NCBI GenBank assembly: GCA_030760725.1
Contig: JASWHV010000008.1
Span: forward strand, 57,139,671 to 57,203,670
Reading direction: 5' to 3'
DNA from: Neostapfia colusana
Lineage: Eukaryota > Streptophyta > Magnoliopsida > Poales > Poaceae
DNA: 64,000 nt
The translations under genes and the position numbers were made by a program. The number at the start of each line of letters is the position of its first letter. The first letter of the stretch is position 1. Below the pieces are notes generated by a model. That model was given only the letters and a program-made list of their open reading frames with translations. It made no database searches and was not told the origin of the DNA. Below are positions 1 through 10,677 of this stretch, one piece after another.

Positions 1-657
1 CATGTTGTTTCCAGAAAAGCATGCAATTATCTGGACACACATCAATCTTTTCATATTTCATACCAAGACTGAAAAGCAATTTCTTCGCCTGATACATATC
101 TTTAGGTACTTTATGAGGCTGTGGAAGGATGTCGCTGATCAATTTGATGAGGTCGTTGTAACAGTTATTAGAAAATAAATACTTAGCCTTAATTGACATA
201 AGTCTAGTCATGAAAGTGAGGAGGGTCACTTCAGTGTGTTCATGCAGCGGCTCTTCTGAAGCTTTGAGAAGCTTGAAGCACGCTTTAACCTCCATTGTAG
301 GAGGATCCTCCGTAAACTATGGTTGTATAGCTTCAAGCATATCATCCATCCTATCAACCCCGTGTTATCATCATTTTCCTCTTCCACTTCTTGTACAGTT
401 TTAGAAGTTGTCTCACCGTGGAAGGTCCACACCTCATAATGTGGCGTGTAACCGTTTCGACACAAGTGTATCGAGACTGTCATTTTTTCCAAAAACATGG
501 TATTCCGACATTTCGTACATGGAAACCGCACCTTATCGATCTTTGACAATGAAAAAGCTCGATCTACAAAAGCATCTGTCTTGGCGAACCACTCATCCGA
601 GTGACCACCAGAACTGTTCTTCCAACCGGTATACATCCAACTACGGTCCTCACCCAT
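1..657 (-). pseudogene. CACTA TNPD-like transposase, N-terminal part (broken)
   Basis: The start reads MGEDRSWMYTGW and carries the N-terminal transposase-associated domain of plant CACTA TNPD proteins. Conserved features are the cysteine pair CTKCRN near residue 50 and a following HYEVW motif. After about residue 85 the original frame is lost by a frameshift near position 350. Homology continues in another frame to the window edge, ending in a KYEKIDVCPDNCMLFWK motif that is also present in the two other CACTA transposases of the window. An in-frame stop is also seen after the frameshift. In an intact element this protein is the DDE-type catalytic transposase. I chose the start because the same MGxDxxWMYxGW start follows a splice-acceptor-like CAG in all three copies. 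The call is confident as a family, and the copy is non-functional. Confidence 0.9.
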
Positions 658-761
658 GTTTGAATCTGCAGTTTAGTGTCAAGGAAATTATAGTCTCTTT
701 ATAATTTATTTATGTCACGGCCCTACATCTATTGGAAAGGATAGGTCCTAAACCCACCCAA

Positions 762-953
762 GAGTGACCGAGCGGAGCGTGCTCATGACGAGACGCATGG
801 TCTAGATCCGAACGAAATTTCGGCAGCATAACCCCGCTGTTCTCCACTGCATGCCCAAAAATGGTGCAGCAGAGAACAACAGGGTTATGCCGCCGAAACC
901 TCGTCTAGATCTAAACCCGCGTCTCATCACAAGCCACGCCCCCTCGGTCACTC
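762..953 (-). repeat. CACTA leader hairpin H1 (long imperfect inverted repeat)
   Basis: Two arms of about 90 bases (762-851 and 865-953) are reverse complements of each other with roughly 80% pairing around a 13-base loop. The outer ends read GAGTGACCGAG and the inner ends read CTGCA. It lies 105 bases upstream of the transposase start of CACTA-1. Equivalent hairpins occupy the same place in CACTA-3 (24320-24506) and CACTA-2 (34094-34286). The conserved arm cores include AGAACA-type and GGTTATGC blocks. Function is unknown; a small-RNA precursor or leader structure is inferred. Confidence 0.85.
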
Positions 954-990
954 CCAGGCTGTCCAAAAAGGGACAATTCCGAACCTACAC

Positions 991-1018
991 GCCTCACATG
1001 CGTAACACATGTGAGGCG
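991..1018 (-). repeat. Short palindrome beside hairpin H1
   Basis: GCCTCACATG pairs with CATGTGAGGC across a short loop. It lies on the 5' side (in element orientation) of the long hairpin, and a short GTCC-loop-GGAC stem sits between them. Similar palindromes sit at the same relative position in CACTA-3 and CACTA-2. A purine-rich tract (about 1084-1136; pyrimidine-rich in element orientation) lies just beyond and looks like a promoter-proximal tract. Confidence 0.75.
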
Positions 1019-1136
1019 GGCCGGTTCGAAACGGGTGGCACATGTTGTATAGGTTTACGTCAATCTTTCATTTTTGAGTCATTTAAAAGAGAGAGAGGAA
1101 AGAATGAGAGAGAAGGAAAGAATGAGAGAGAGACAA

Positions 1137-1499
1137 AGAAGTGGGTCAGCCGTCCTAAGTTATGCCCTGCTGGGGCCTGCCATTATCTTACGACGCCTTT
1201 AGGGTTAGCCGTCATACGTTATGCCCCGTCGTAAGTGGGTCAAAGATGAAACTGCCCCGTCAGGGCCCGCCATCCACGCGCGGGAGCTTGCCGTCCTCCG
1301 TGTCTGTCTCGACTAATACATTACCACAAAATGGGCCGTGACAGACCCTAAATGGGTCGTGTCAGGCCGGACCGGGTCGAAACTCATTTATTTACATATA
1401 GTAACTAATTACGCAATCAATCAAAGTATTAATGCAACAATAATCAATTAAATATTAATTAAACAATTAATCAACTAAGATCAAATTAAACATGTAATC
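1137..1499. other. CACTA-1 5' non-coding region, no gene seen
   Basis: This stretch holds scattered single copies of the subterminal motif (GTCGTAAG, CCGTCATACG) and then AT-rich sequence from about 1380. I see no open frame of interest. Confidence 0.6.
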
Positions 1500-1560
1500 A
1501 CACATACACACGGTGTCGGGTCACACATACACACGGTGTCGGGTCACACATACACAGCGT
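1500..1560. repeat. 23-bp tandem repeat, about 2.7 copies
   Basis: The unit CACACATACACACGGTGTCG plus GGT is repeated at 1500 and 1523, with a third partial copy from 1546. It separates the AT-rich and GC-rich halves of the CACTA-1 5' region. Confidence 0.8.
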
Positions 1561-1857
1561 CGGGAGGCGGCACGGCAAGCAGGGGCCGGGCGGCGCGGCG
1601 AGCAGGAGCTCGAAGCGTGGCGAGCAGGGGCTCCAGGCGGCGCGGCGAGCAGGGGCCGGGCGAGGCGGGTCGGGCAGCGCAGCAGGGCGAGGCTCAAGGC
1701 GGGGCGGCGCGAGCGGCGGCGGCCGAGGCGCGGCCAGGGCTCGGTGCGAGCACGGGCGGCCAGGTGGGGCTTGGGGCGCGACGGCGGCTGCTGCGGTAGG
1801 GCGGGGCGAGGCGCGGGCATGAGTGGGCCGCGCGCGTGGCCCGTGAGATGTAAAGTT

Positions 1858-2086
1858 ATGTTCTTTATTTACGACGGCTTCTTTACTTACGACGGTTTAG
1901 TTTTAGCTGTCGTAAATGGTACTTAAATTCCATCGGTCATCTTATTTACGACGGCCAAGAGCCACCGACCGTTGTAAGTTAGTAAACTTACGACGGCTAC
2001 CACGCGCCGTCGTAAGTACGTTAATTTACGACGGCTGACCCACGTAAATAAATTCAGCCGTCATAAAATATTGATTTCCTGTAGTG
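1858..2086 (-). repeat. CACTA-1 subterminal repeat array and terminus
   Basis: At least eight copies of TTTACGACGG or its complement CCGTCGTAA occur in both orientations, ending in the terminal CCTGTAGTG. In En/Spm elements such short subterminal repeats are binding sites for the TNPA protein; that role here is by family analogy. Confidence 0.85.
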
Positions 2087-2787
2087 AAGCGCCGCGGCTG
2101 CAGCTGGCGGCCGGCGGTGGAGGCGGCGTCAATGGGCGGCGATGGAGGTGGCGGCGGAGGTCAGCTCGGGGCAGGGCTGAGAGTCTGGCTCGGGCTCGAG
2201 CTGAGCAGCCCAAGTGCCCACGACCTTTGGATCTAATCCGACGATCCACACGTTCTATAAGGGTCATGAAAAACGGCCCACAACCCTAATACACTCATTT
2301 TCATCCCCTCCCTCTCTCCTCTCCAGAGCACGGCGGGGGGCCGGCGGCGCCTTGCAGCGATGGCGGCGGGCGGAGGCGGCGCCGGCATCGGCGACGCTCG
2401 GCCAGGTGAGGCGAGCCGCCCAGGCATCCCCCCGCCACCGACTGGACGCCTAGGCCTCGGTACGCTATCGGCGACGGCGGGAGCTGGTGGCAGCGGGGCC
2501 GGGGGTAAAGCAAAAACAATGTGCTTAAACAACTAATCAATCAATTAATTAAATTAAATAACTAAAATCAGAAACAATTACTAATTTAAACCAAATAATT
2601 AGCAACTAAACTAACTATCTACTAAATACATACAAATTGATTAAGTAATAAATTTTTTATCTAATCTAAATAACAACTAATTACAAAAACTAAAAAATTA
2701 CTTGATTCGGTTTGGCGACGACGGCGGCGGCGACGGAGATGGCGGCTCGGCGGCTCGGGGCGGCGCCGAGCGGCTCGGGGCGGGGTC

Positions 2788-2809
2788 GGGGGGGGGGGGG
2801 GGGGGGGGG
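2788..2809 (+). repeat. Homopolymer run of 22 G
   Basis: An uninterrupted guanine run lies inside a GC-rich CACTA end. Its length is error-prone in sequencing and assembly. Confidence 0.9.
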
Positions 2810-3027
2810 CGGCTCGGTTGGGGCCGGGGCAGCCCGGAGCGGCTCGGGTGGTGCTGGGCGGCACCGGGCGGCTCAGGGGCGGTGCCGGGCGGTGCAGCGG
2901 TGGCGCCCGGCTGCGGCTAGGCGGCGGCGGCGAATCAGCGGCGGCGGCGAATCAGCGGCGGCGGCGGGCGGCGCTGCGGTGCTCGGGCTCGGGCTAATTA
3001 GCCCGAGCCCGGGCCGGGGCTTAGATT

Positions 3028-3320
3028 AAAACCATCGCCTTACGACGGGCACGTAACTTACGACGGCTTAGGTTATGGCCGTTGTAAGTTACGCTTATTT
3101 TACGATGGTGGTGTAACTTACGACGGCCTAGGGTTGCGGCCATCGTAAGTTACCGTTATCTTACGATGGTCCATTAACTTACGACGGTCGTGGGCCCGTA
3201 GCAGTCGTAAGTTAGTTTACTTACGACGGCCCAGGGCGGCCGTCGTAAGTTAGTTTACTTACGACGGCTAGCCGTCGTAAATTACTGTGGCCGTCGTAAG
3301 GTGCGACGTTTCCTGTAGTG
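3028..3320 (-). repeat. CACTA-1b subterminal array with perfect palindromes
   Basis: About a dozen ACGACGGC or GCCGTCGT units occur in alternating orientation. Around 3260-3281 two units abut as a perfect palindrome centred on GCTAGC. The array ends in the CCTGTAGTG terminus. Confidence 0.85.
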
Positions 3321-5443
3321 CATTATGGTCTTACAAGCATGTCTTAGATTACAATATTTGGGCCTCGCAGGGACACTGAAAACAGAAAGATAAAGTTGAA
3401 CAACATCGGAACGAGTGACACCCAGCCCCTCATGCAGCCTTGGGCACAGGACTAGACCTACTCGTCATCGATACGCGCTTCACCTTCTTTGTCCCCTTCT
3501 TCTTCATCCTTTGAGGGTTGTGAAGTAAGCAAGAGTGAGTACAGAAGGTACTCAACAAGCCCTAACGCTACTCAAGGGTAAGTGTTTCATGCAAGGGGTT
3601 GTAGCAAGACGTGGCCATACGACTTAGAGTTGCCAAAAAGCATTCATGCAGGGTCTCTTTTGAAAGAGGTTGGCAAAGCAAAGGGGGTAACTGAGTCATT
3701 ATTATAATTGGTGGGACCTCGGGGAGTTGAACTCCATCGTGCCAGTTCCCTAAGTTTTATTTGAGTGTTTGAGTCCCATAGCCCTACTAGCTCTAGCACA
3801 CTTCCATGGTATCCAAAACACGGCAAGTATTGCCACCCAATCTACACCAAGGAAACATACTAAGGCTAATCAACAGGAGCTCAGAACATAGTGTGTCAAG
3901 ACCGTGACAACGGTTATCCAGATGCTAACACTTTGCAGAGGTTGTACACTTTACTCACAGGTCAAGCACTCCTAGCAAGGGAGAAAAGTACCGTTCACCT
4001 CATCTTCCCCGAGTAACCCCACAATCACACTTCGGGACAAACCGAGGGGCTATTTGGGCAATTACTCTTCTAGGTCGATTACGGGTAATAACTCCCTCGT
4101 GTCTTTTTCTAGTCTCTCATGCCCAACTGGCCGCAAGGTGGCTCATGTGGAAGTCACCAAGAAGGTAGAGGGAGTCCTGCCCATACTGGTTTTGGGGTTG
4201 TATGAAATCACTATGATGAGGTCATATGAACCGGTCCTTATGTTGGTCAGATGGCTCCATCAAGTCCATGGTAGGTGGACTACACCGAAGCACACGACTA
4301 CTCAATCGTCATATCCCGCCTCAACCATCCCTTTTCCCACTTCACCTAACACTAGATGTTCATCATAATTTCCCCAACCCATTTCCTAACTCACACCACC
4401 AAGACTCTGTTTCACACTTTTCGTAAATCCGATTAATAGTTGCAGTAAGTTGCGATGCAAACATCGCAAGGGTCCCTAAACATCCTACTTCCAAGAGAGT
4501 ACACACATCATCACATTATAGTGTGATGGCGGGACCTTAAGGCATCAAGGAGGTAAAGTCATCAAGGTCAAAGAGTGGTTCGTGGTACTTCACATGTCGT
4601 TCAGGTGACTGTCATCATGCAAATATTTTGGCCTTGATTGATGTTGGATGGCATGCTACTTGCTAGTGTAACGGTTGGCTGATGACATCGAGCTTCGTCA
4701 TTTGAAGAGCAAGTAACCACCATCAATATCAATTCATCATCACGAAGTTATAAAACTATCACATCGGTTGGACTACTTACATAGAGACACTACCACTAAT
4801 CAAGAGGGCCTTAGCTACAACAATATTTAAAATAGTCACGGAAAATATGCATGGTAAAAACAGGCTATTAGGAGTATTTTGTGAAATCATTGGAACAATC
4901 ATGATCAAGAGGTTAGAACTTGCCTTCAAAGGCTTCCAGAAATTCTTCATAGTCCAGGTCTTTGGGTTCCTCGTTAAATTCCTCGGTTGCTCTACAGTAC
5001 GTAATTGCACAGATAAGAGCTAAATCGAAAGGAACTCCTATAAATCCAAACAAAATTCCAGAAATTTGGTTGTAGGAAGCTTTGGAGTATTTTGGATGAA
5101 AAGTATGATTTATTAGAAGCTTGAATGGGGGTGATATCATCACTTGGGACGCTAAGCACTAATTTTCTCTAGTTTTTCTTAGTTAACTAAATGAGTTAGT
5201 GCAATTATTAGTAATTAACAATTTTCAAATATTTATTTGGGTTATTTCTATATGCTACTACACTCTACTATTCTTTTCCTATTTTTAGGAATTTCTCTGG
5301 GATTTTCCTGCACCCAGAAATGCATTTTATAAGTCTTTTGTGTACACTGGGTGTGGACTTAGCATTTTCTATGTGGTTCCAGTGGTTGACAGGTAGGCCA
5401 GGGGAGTCAGTGCATGTACGTGTCCATGGTGTATGTATACTAT
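3321..5443 (-). mobile_element. LTR-H copy 1, left segment: antisense Ty3-gypsy LTR
   Basis: This non-coding segment matches 19074-21194 at roughly 90% or better by eye. It contains the tract GAGTACAGAAGGTACTCAAC near 3540, whose reverse complement resembles the GAGTACCAACGGTACTC tract of the gypsy-1 LTR near 9000. The full LTR is best seen in copy 2. Open frames here are not conserved in style and have no recognisable domain. It is interrupted on the left by CACTA-1b and on the right by a CACTA-3-like end. Confidence 0.75.
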
Positions 5444-5782
5444 CACCACAGGAAACACGACCATTCACGACAGCCAACTTTATTTACGATGGTCCTAGGG
5501 TCGGCCATCGTAAATAAACTCTTGTTTATGACGGTTTGACCTAGGCCGTCGTAAAAAATATCTTATTTACGACCTAGGCATTCACGCCCGCGCCGATCCG
5601 AGCCAACCACGCTCGAGCCGCCATCCACCGCCACGCCTGAGCCACCGCCCGTCACTCGCCGCTTGCCCCCGCCGCCGCCCGCACCCCCCAGCCCCCCCGT
5701 GAGACGCCTCCCCGCCACCGGAGCCACCTCCCCTGAAATCCCCTGGCCGCCCCGGCCTCCCTGGAGCTCCCGGCGCCACCCC
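5444..5782 (+). mobile_element. Left end of a CACTA-3-like element
   Basis: It begins CACCACAGGAAACACGACC directly after TAT, the same junction as CACTA-3 at 21195, and follows the CACTA-3 sequence through the subterminal ACGATGG/ACGACC repeats and the GC-rich block. It is cut at 5782 by gypsy-1; the CACTA-3 copy near 21562 continues without interruption and so is the empty site. The terminal heptamer is CACCACA rather than CACTACA in both copies. Confidence 0.85.
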
Positions 5783-8700
5783 TGTAACACCCCAAAACCT
5801 GCTAAAGAGGGGAATTTAAAAATTTTGGACGTATTGCATGTGGTGAAGCAATTCAAATTCAATCTGGAATTCAAATTTAAATCAAAACAGAAAAAGAAAA
5901 GGAAAAGGGAAAAGAAAACGGCCAGTGGGCTGAAACCCATCTCAGCCGGCCCAAAACCCGTGCGCGCTTCTCCCTCTCTCCCTCTCTCTGACACACGGGA
6001 CCCGCGTGTCATCTCCTTCCCCGCGCGCCCCCAACCGCTCCGGTTCTTTCGCGCCCGATCGCACGCGCCCCGCTCCCGGATTCATCGCGCTCAACACAAC
6101 CCTGAATCCCTCGCGCCGCCTGCTCGATCGCAACAAACCCCCGTGCCCCGGCCATGATAAAAACAGATGTCCCCGCCGCCCTCCCCTCGCGCAAACAGTT
6201 CCTCTCCCGGTGAGCGCTGCCGCCATTGAGCTTGGAATTCCCCAAGAGCGTCGCTGTTTCCCTCTGTCAAACCGATCTCGTGACCCCGCAGCACCGTGCA
6301 CAAGCTGTAGACGCCGACCCCGGAGGGAAACGCCGCCGGAAACGACCATCCCGACGCTCGCCGGTGAGTACCGCCGCCGCTCGCTGGTGAAACTTCCGAA
6401 TTACACGGTTCCGAACCACCCTAATCATCAGTGTGCCATCTCTAGACTCCAGTGAAGTGTCACGACCCGAGAGCTCGAAGGGATCACCGCCCCAACTGCC
6501 ACTTCGACGAGCACAGCAAGTCGCCGCCGCCTGTCCCCGTTGCCAACCGGGTTCCGAGTCCTTCAGGCCTAAGAAATCAGCCTAGGTGAGCTCCCCTACC
6601 CCCCTCTGTCGTTTGCTACCAAAAAGGACCGGTGTTAGCGTCTGTAGATGAAGATCTGCGACCTCGCCGGCGAGATCGCGCCTCTGCCGCCGTGCGCCGC
6701 CGCGCGCACGGGCGAACTCCGGCCAGGAGCGACGTGGCCTCTTGTGGGCCGTCTATTTTAAATCGTCTGACGCATAATAGGAACCCGGCGTACCCCTTCG
6801 CAATCTAATCATGACCCTCCATTTAAAATCGGGCGGTCCACGTCAGCCCCACATTATAAAGGCCGGGAATCTTACACGCTACCCTCTAGGGATCTCGGAA
6901 AACACGAGCTAGCCCTGGAAACTTCTGATCTAGCCACTGGACCTTTAGAAATTCATGTAAATTCATTAAAAAATCAGTTTTAGCCCCTGGACTCAATAAA
7001 GATTAGGAAAACCTCTCTGTTTTGTGTAATTAGGCCCCTGAAAATTTAGGTAATAGTAAATTAGACCCTGCAGTAGGGTGGGTTTGCACTTCAGACCCTA
7101 TAGGATATTAAATTCAGAAATTTGAACATGTGATAAGGATTTGAATTCAAATGGAGATGCAAACACATGTGCAAATACAAATTTAAATTTTCCTAGCACT
7201 TGGAAAACCTTTACAATGAGTTAAAAACTGATTTTAGGCTGAAATGAGATCTGACTAAGTACTGCTTATTTTTATTATTTCTAGAAACACATTTTAGGCT
7301 AGGAAATAATTCTGAAAATGGGTAAAATAAATTTAAATTGGTTCCCATCAGAGAGGAAGTTCAAAAATATTTTATTGAACATTTTAGATCAAAACCTATT
7401 CTTTTTAGGTGATATGTCTTACTAGTTTAATATTAAAGTTCACTTTTAGGCATAGAAAATAAATCTGAAAATATAGGAAGAAGAGGTATGCATAATTAGA
7501 AAATGTTAAATGAGGTCTTCGATTCCAAAAACTTCAAATTAAGATTTTGTAGAAGATCTAAAAACCTATTTGGAGTAGGAAACTTTCTTTCATGCAAATT
7601 TTGTGGCTAAGAAGTGTATTAATTAAATATAGAGAATTTGTTCAAATTGGAAATTCATATATAGTGTGCAATTAGAAATCTGAATATAAAAGTTAGAAAT
7701 GATATATATATGTTTAAAAGTGCATGTAGACCTAAAAGCAACACATCTTGGGTAACCACAACACTTAGAAATGTGAATGACTTTCATATGTATGTATCTG
7801 TGGTTTGCATGAGTGAAAGTGTGGACTATGGCTTATGGATTGTTGTTTTCTTTTGCTATGTGTATTGGCATGAGTAGAACCAGCCCCAGAGCAGGTTCTC
7901 ACCTTTCAAGACCAAGACTTTCCATTCCTAGAGCAACAGGAAGAAGGCAAGTGTCCTTGACCACTTTGATCCTATACTAGGATGTGTAGTTAGAATTTAA
8001 TTACTTGCATTGTCAATTTGGAATATGGTACCCAAGCTAGGAAGTTTCCCTAGAGTTTCATTTTCTTACTTCCTTGTAGCCTGGGGTGGGATTTATTTTA
8101 TTATGTCATTCATTCATATTACATATGCTTAGCCATGCTTAGAATGGGATAAGTGGGATATGAGATCATCAAATTGTTTACCTTACTCTTGAATGAGATA
8201 TTATGAGTTATGTAGAGGTAGGGATCGAGGCAAGTTGGATGATTTGGTTGGTGCTGTGTGCACGAGACTCGGGTTTGTGTTTAGTACTTGCCTGGATCCT
8301 AAGGACCGGTTCATGGAGCATGTAACCTGGCTTTACCGTGCCAACCACATGCTGAGATGGGGCAGCTTGGCGAATTAATTAGGTGTATCTCCAGCATAGT
8401 ATGGGTGCTTGGATGGTGCGGGGAATAGGTGTCAGCTGGACTACCATATGAACCGCAAGGCTCAAGAGGGGGCCACTGCAGCGGGGTTAGAGCCTCTTGT
8501 ATGCTGTTAGGGGTGAAACCTCAGTGGGCCCATGCTCGTCGGAAATCCCTTTGTAAAGGCCTCGTAGTGATCTCCTGGCTACACACATGGGAAGTGTGAT
8601 CGTGGTTCGCGGCCACTGGCATAATGGAGGTTCTTTTAGTCCATCCGGCAACGGGGGATGAAATCACTACATGTGGGTACAGTGGTGCATACTCTGCAGA

Positions 8701-9354
8701 GTCAAAACTGTCATGACAGCCATGCTCACGGTCAAGAGCGGCTTGGACTTATTCATGATTATAGGATGATGGATTGGGAAGTTGTGGGTGTTAAGAGGGA
8801 AGCTTAACATTGGAGATGAGACTATGTTTACTTGATATTGATGATGGGTTGAGGGATTGGGACCATTTCACCTGTGTAGTAATGTAGGTCCTCAATAAGC
8901 TAAGGTGATAGGTATTAATTGTGTAGTGCTTTAACCAAGAGTTCAACCTCTCCTTGCCCTAGCCATGCATGACATAACTTTCCCACACTTGCTGAGTACC
9001 AACGGTACTCAAGCTTGCTTTTATGTTGGTTTAAATTGCTGTTCAGGTCAAGGGGATGATGTGGTGTTCAATGACCAAGACTTCGGACCCGAAGAAGGAT
9101 TCTAGGTTCACGGAGTCCCCTGGGCAACGCCTGTGATGGAGCCCACAAGATTTATATTCCGCTACTGCTTTATTTACCTGTTATGAACATATTATCGTCC
9201 ATCGAGACGTATGCTATGTAAGACTTATTTATATTCAAACACTTGGCTTGTAATATAATGATGCTTCACTATTTGTTGTCACATGTATGAGAAAATGATC
9301 CTGGCATACATGTGATATTCACTCGGTTGCTATTCAGAGAAACCGAGTGTGACA
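5783..9354 (+). repeat. gypsy-1 5' LTR (3,572 bp)
   Basis: It starts TGTAACACCCC and ends GTGTGACA, giving the usual TG...CA ends, and is followed after four bases by the primer site. A TATA-like box lies at 6852-6861. The 3' part contains the GAGTAC...GTACTC tract near 8994-9012. Open frames inside, such as that at 8193-8378, are not supported as genes. Confidence 0.9.
6852..6861 (+). promoter_or_regulatory. TATA box of the gypsy-1 LTR
   Basis: ATTATAAAGG is followed by GC-rich sequence and lies about 1.07 kb into the LTR. The gypsy-2 LTR has CTATAAAAGG at a comparable place. U3/R boundary inferred. Confidence 0.6.
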
Positions 9355-9358
9355 GAAG

Positions 9359-9371
9359 TGGTATCAGAGCC
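9359..9371 (+). promoter_or_regulatory. Primer binding site of gypsy-1 (initiator tRNA-Met)
   Basis: TGGTATCAGAGCC lies four bases after the LTR end. It matches the complement of the 3' end of plant initiator methionine tRNA, the usual primer of these elements. Confidence 0.9.
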
Positions 9372-9570
9372 AAGGTTGCCCGTAGGAACTGGACCTAGGT
9401 AGAAATGGACGTGGTTAAGGACCCTATTTTCTTAAAAACTATTTTACAAAGATGTGGGTTGAAAATGTTATTTAATAGGGTCACTTTATTCATCGTGCCC
9501 CAACTTTTATTCAAAATACAATCTTTATTTAATTCTTATCTAACTTAATTTTAAATGCTTTATGTTTTAG

Positions 9571-10341
9571 ATGGTTCGCATGATCCGCACCGCCCGCAAG
9601 TCCACCGGAGGGAGAGTTCCTGTAGTTGCCCTTGCCTTGAGAGAGGAGAACCGTCCGGTGACGTACCACTCCTACAGGTTGGCAGTAGGAGGCTTGTTGC
9701 ACCGTCTTCGGCATATGCTCCACGCCGCCGGCAATGAGGGCAAGCTGATCATACACTACAGCTCCACCAGGACCATCCATGAGAAGCGGGAAGAATGGAG
9801 CTCAGAGATGTAGATTATCCATGAAAATCAGCTGCTTAAGATCCACCGCTCTCCAGCTTGTCTGGCGACTCAGGCCGATGCTGAGAAGGATGTCACCTGG
9901 GAGGCCATCACCTGCCAGAGTAACATCAACCGTCGCCACCTGGACAGGACTGAGTACATGTATGTCCTCCAGCGTGAGAGTGGCACCGCAGAGTACAAGT
10001 ACCCGCCAGTGCAGTAGGGGACTTCCTATGAGCACATGGACCTGTGCTTGGAGGATGCTGCTATGCTCAGCACTCGACTACAGGAGTGCCAGCAGGAGCT
10101 TCAGGATGTTCGTGACAACCTGAAGGAGACTGAGGCGTTGCTTCGCGCCAGCTTGAGGGCGAGAGAAAGAGGAGATGGGAATGAACTGTGTATCACCGTG
10201 AATGACACATGGACTCCTGACTCCCCAGACCGCTGGGCGAGCAAGCGTCGCCGCACTTCTCCACCAGCAGATTCCCCACCTAAAGCGGAATCAGAGGGCA
10301 GCCGCAATAATGAGAAAGACCCCAACGAACAAGCTCAGTGA
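9571..10341 (+). pseudogene. Extra ORF between LTR and gag of gypsy-1
   Basis: A single frame of 257 codons runs from MVRMIRTARK to EQAQ-stop, broken by stops at 9811-9813 and near 10016. The first half is basic and hydrophobic (residues about 1-80). The middle has no motif I recognise. The C-terminal part has a predicted coiled-coil stretch (LQECQQELQDVRDNLKETE) followed by a serine/proline tail with KRRRT, a possible nuclear signal. It is in sense orientation upstream of gag. The function is unknown; it does not resemble gag or pol, and the constant frame with only two stops suggests it was once translated. Confidence 0.6.
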
Positions 10342-10677
10342 TACGAGTTGTTTAGAGTCATTTCCCTTATTTCAGCAGGTTATCGAGTAGTCGAGTCAAT
10401 ACCCTATTTATTTGTGTGTTAATGTTTGGTGTGTGACGTGAGTTGTGGAAGCCATGGGCATTTGTCCACTACCTCGTCTTTAGGTTGCTTTGCTTTGGTG
10501 TGTGAACCCCTATGAATCAATAGTGCATTTATTTTCGCGTGAGACGTGACGGCCAAAGATCTACGTGAAATCTTCAGAAATTGTTTAAATATTAAGGCCT
10601 CAAAAGTTTAAGTTAAACAAGCAATTTGGGAAGTTAATACGTAATGCTTTAAGTTAACACTTGGTTGATCATGATAG

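Larger units (their letters stand above)
1..2086 (-). mobile_element. CACTA-1: En/Spm-type DNA transposon, right (5') portion
   Basis: This is the 5' part of a minus-strand CACTA transposon whose remainder lies left of the window. It holds the start of a TNPD-type transposase gene, a leader hairpin, an AT-rich then GC-rich 5' region, and a terminal zone of TTTACGACGGC-type repeats. The sequence up to 2086 reads TTTCCTGTAGTG, the reverse complement of the canonical CACTACAGGAAA terminus. The 3-bp target duplication cannot be checked because the other end is missing. A second, similar terminus lies at 3320, so this element may be nested in that one. Confidence 0.85.
2087..3320 (-). mobile_element. 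CACTA-1b: terminal fragment of a second CACTA element
   Basis: The piece ends at 3320 in TTTCCTGTAGTG and has the same organisation as the end of CACTA-1: GC-rich block, AT-rich block (2520-2700), GC-rich block, then a subterminal array. The base triplet after the terminus is CAT. The uninterrupted copy of the host LTR at 19074-19076 carries a single CAT at the matching place, so 3320/3321 is a true insertion boundary. The rest of this element must lie left of the window, presumably because CACTA-1 is inserted into it. No coding sequence is visible; the GC-rich open frames here look compositional. Confidence 0.75.

Noticed and set aside
1513..1926. GC-rich long open frames on both strands (also 2071-3029, 5563-6455, 21295-21710, 32271-32517)
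   Set aside because: They overlap on opposite strands, are rich in Arg/Gly/Ala/Pro, and lie in GC-rich CACTA or LTR ends with no domain; composition explains them.
4054..4368. Open frame of 104 codons with a paralogue at 19807-20121
   Set aside because: Both copies lie in LTR-H, antisense to the element. Similarity reflects the duplicated LTR, and no domain is visible.
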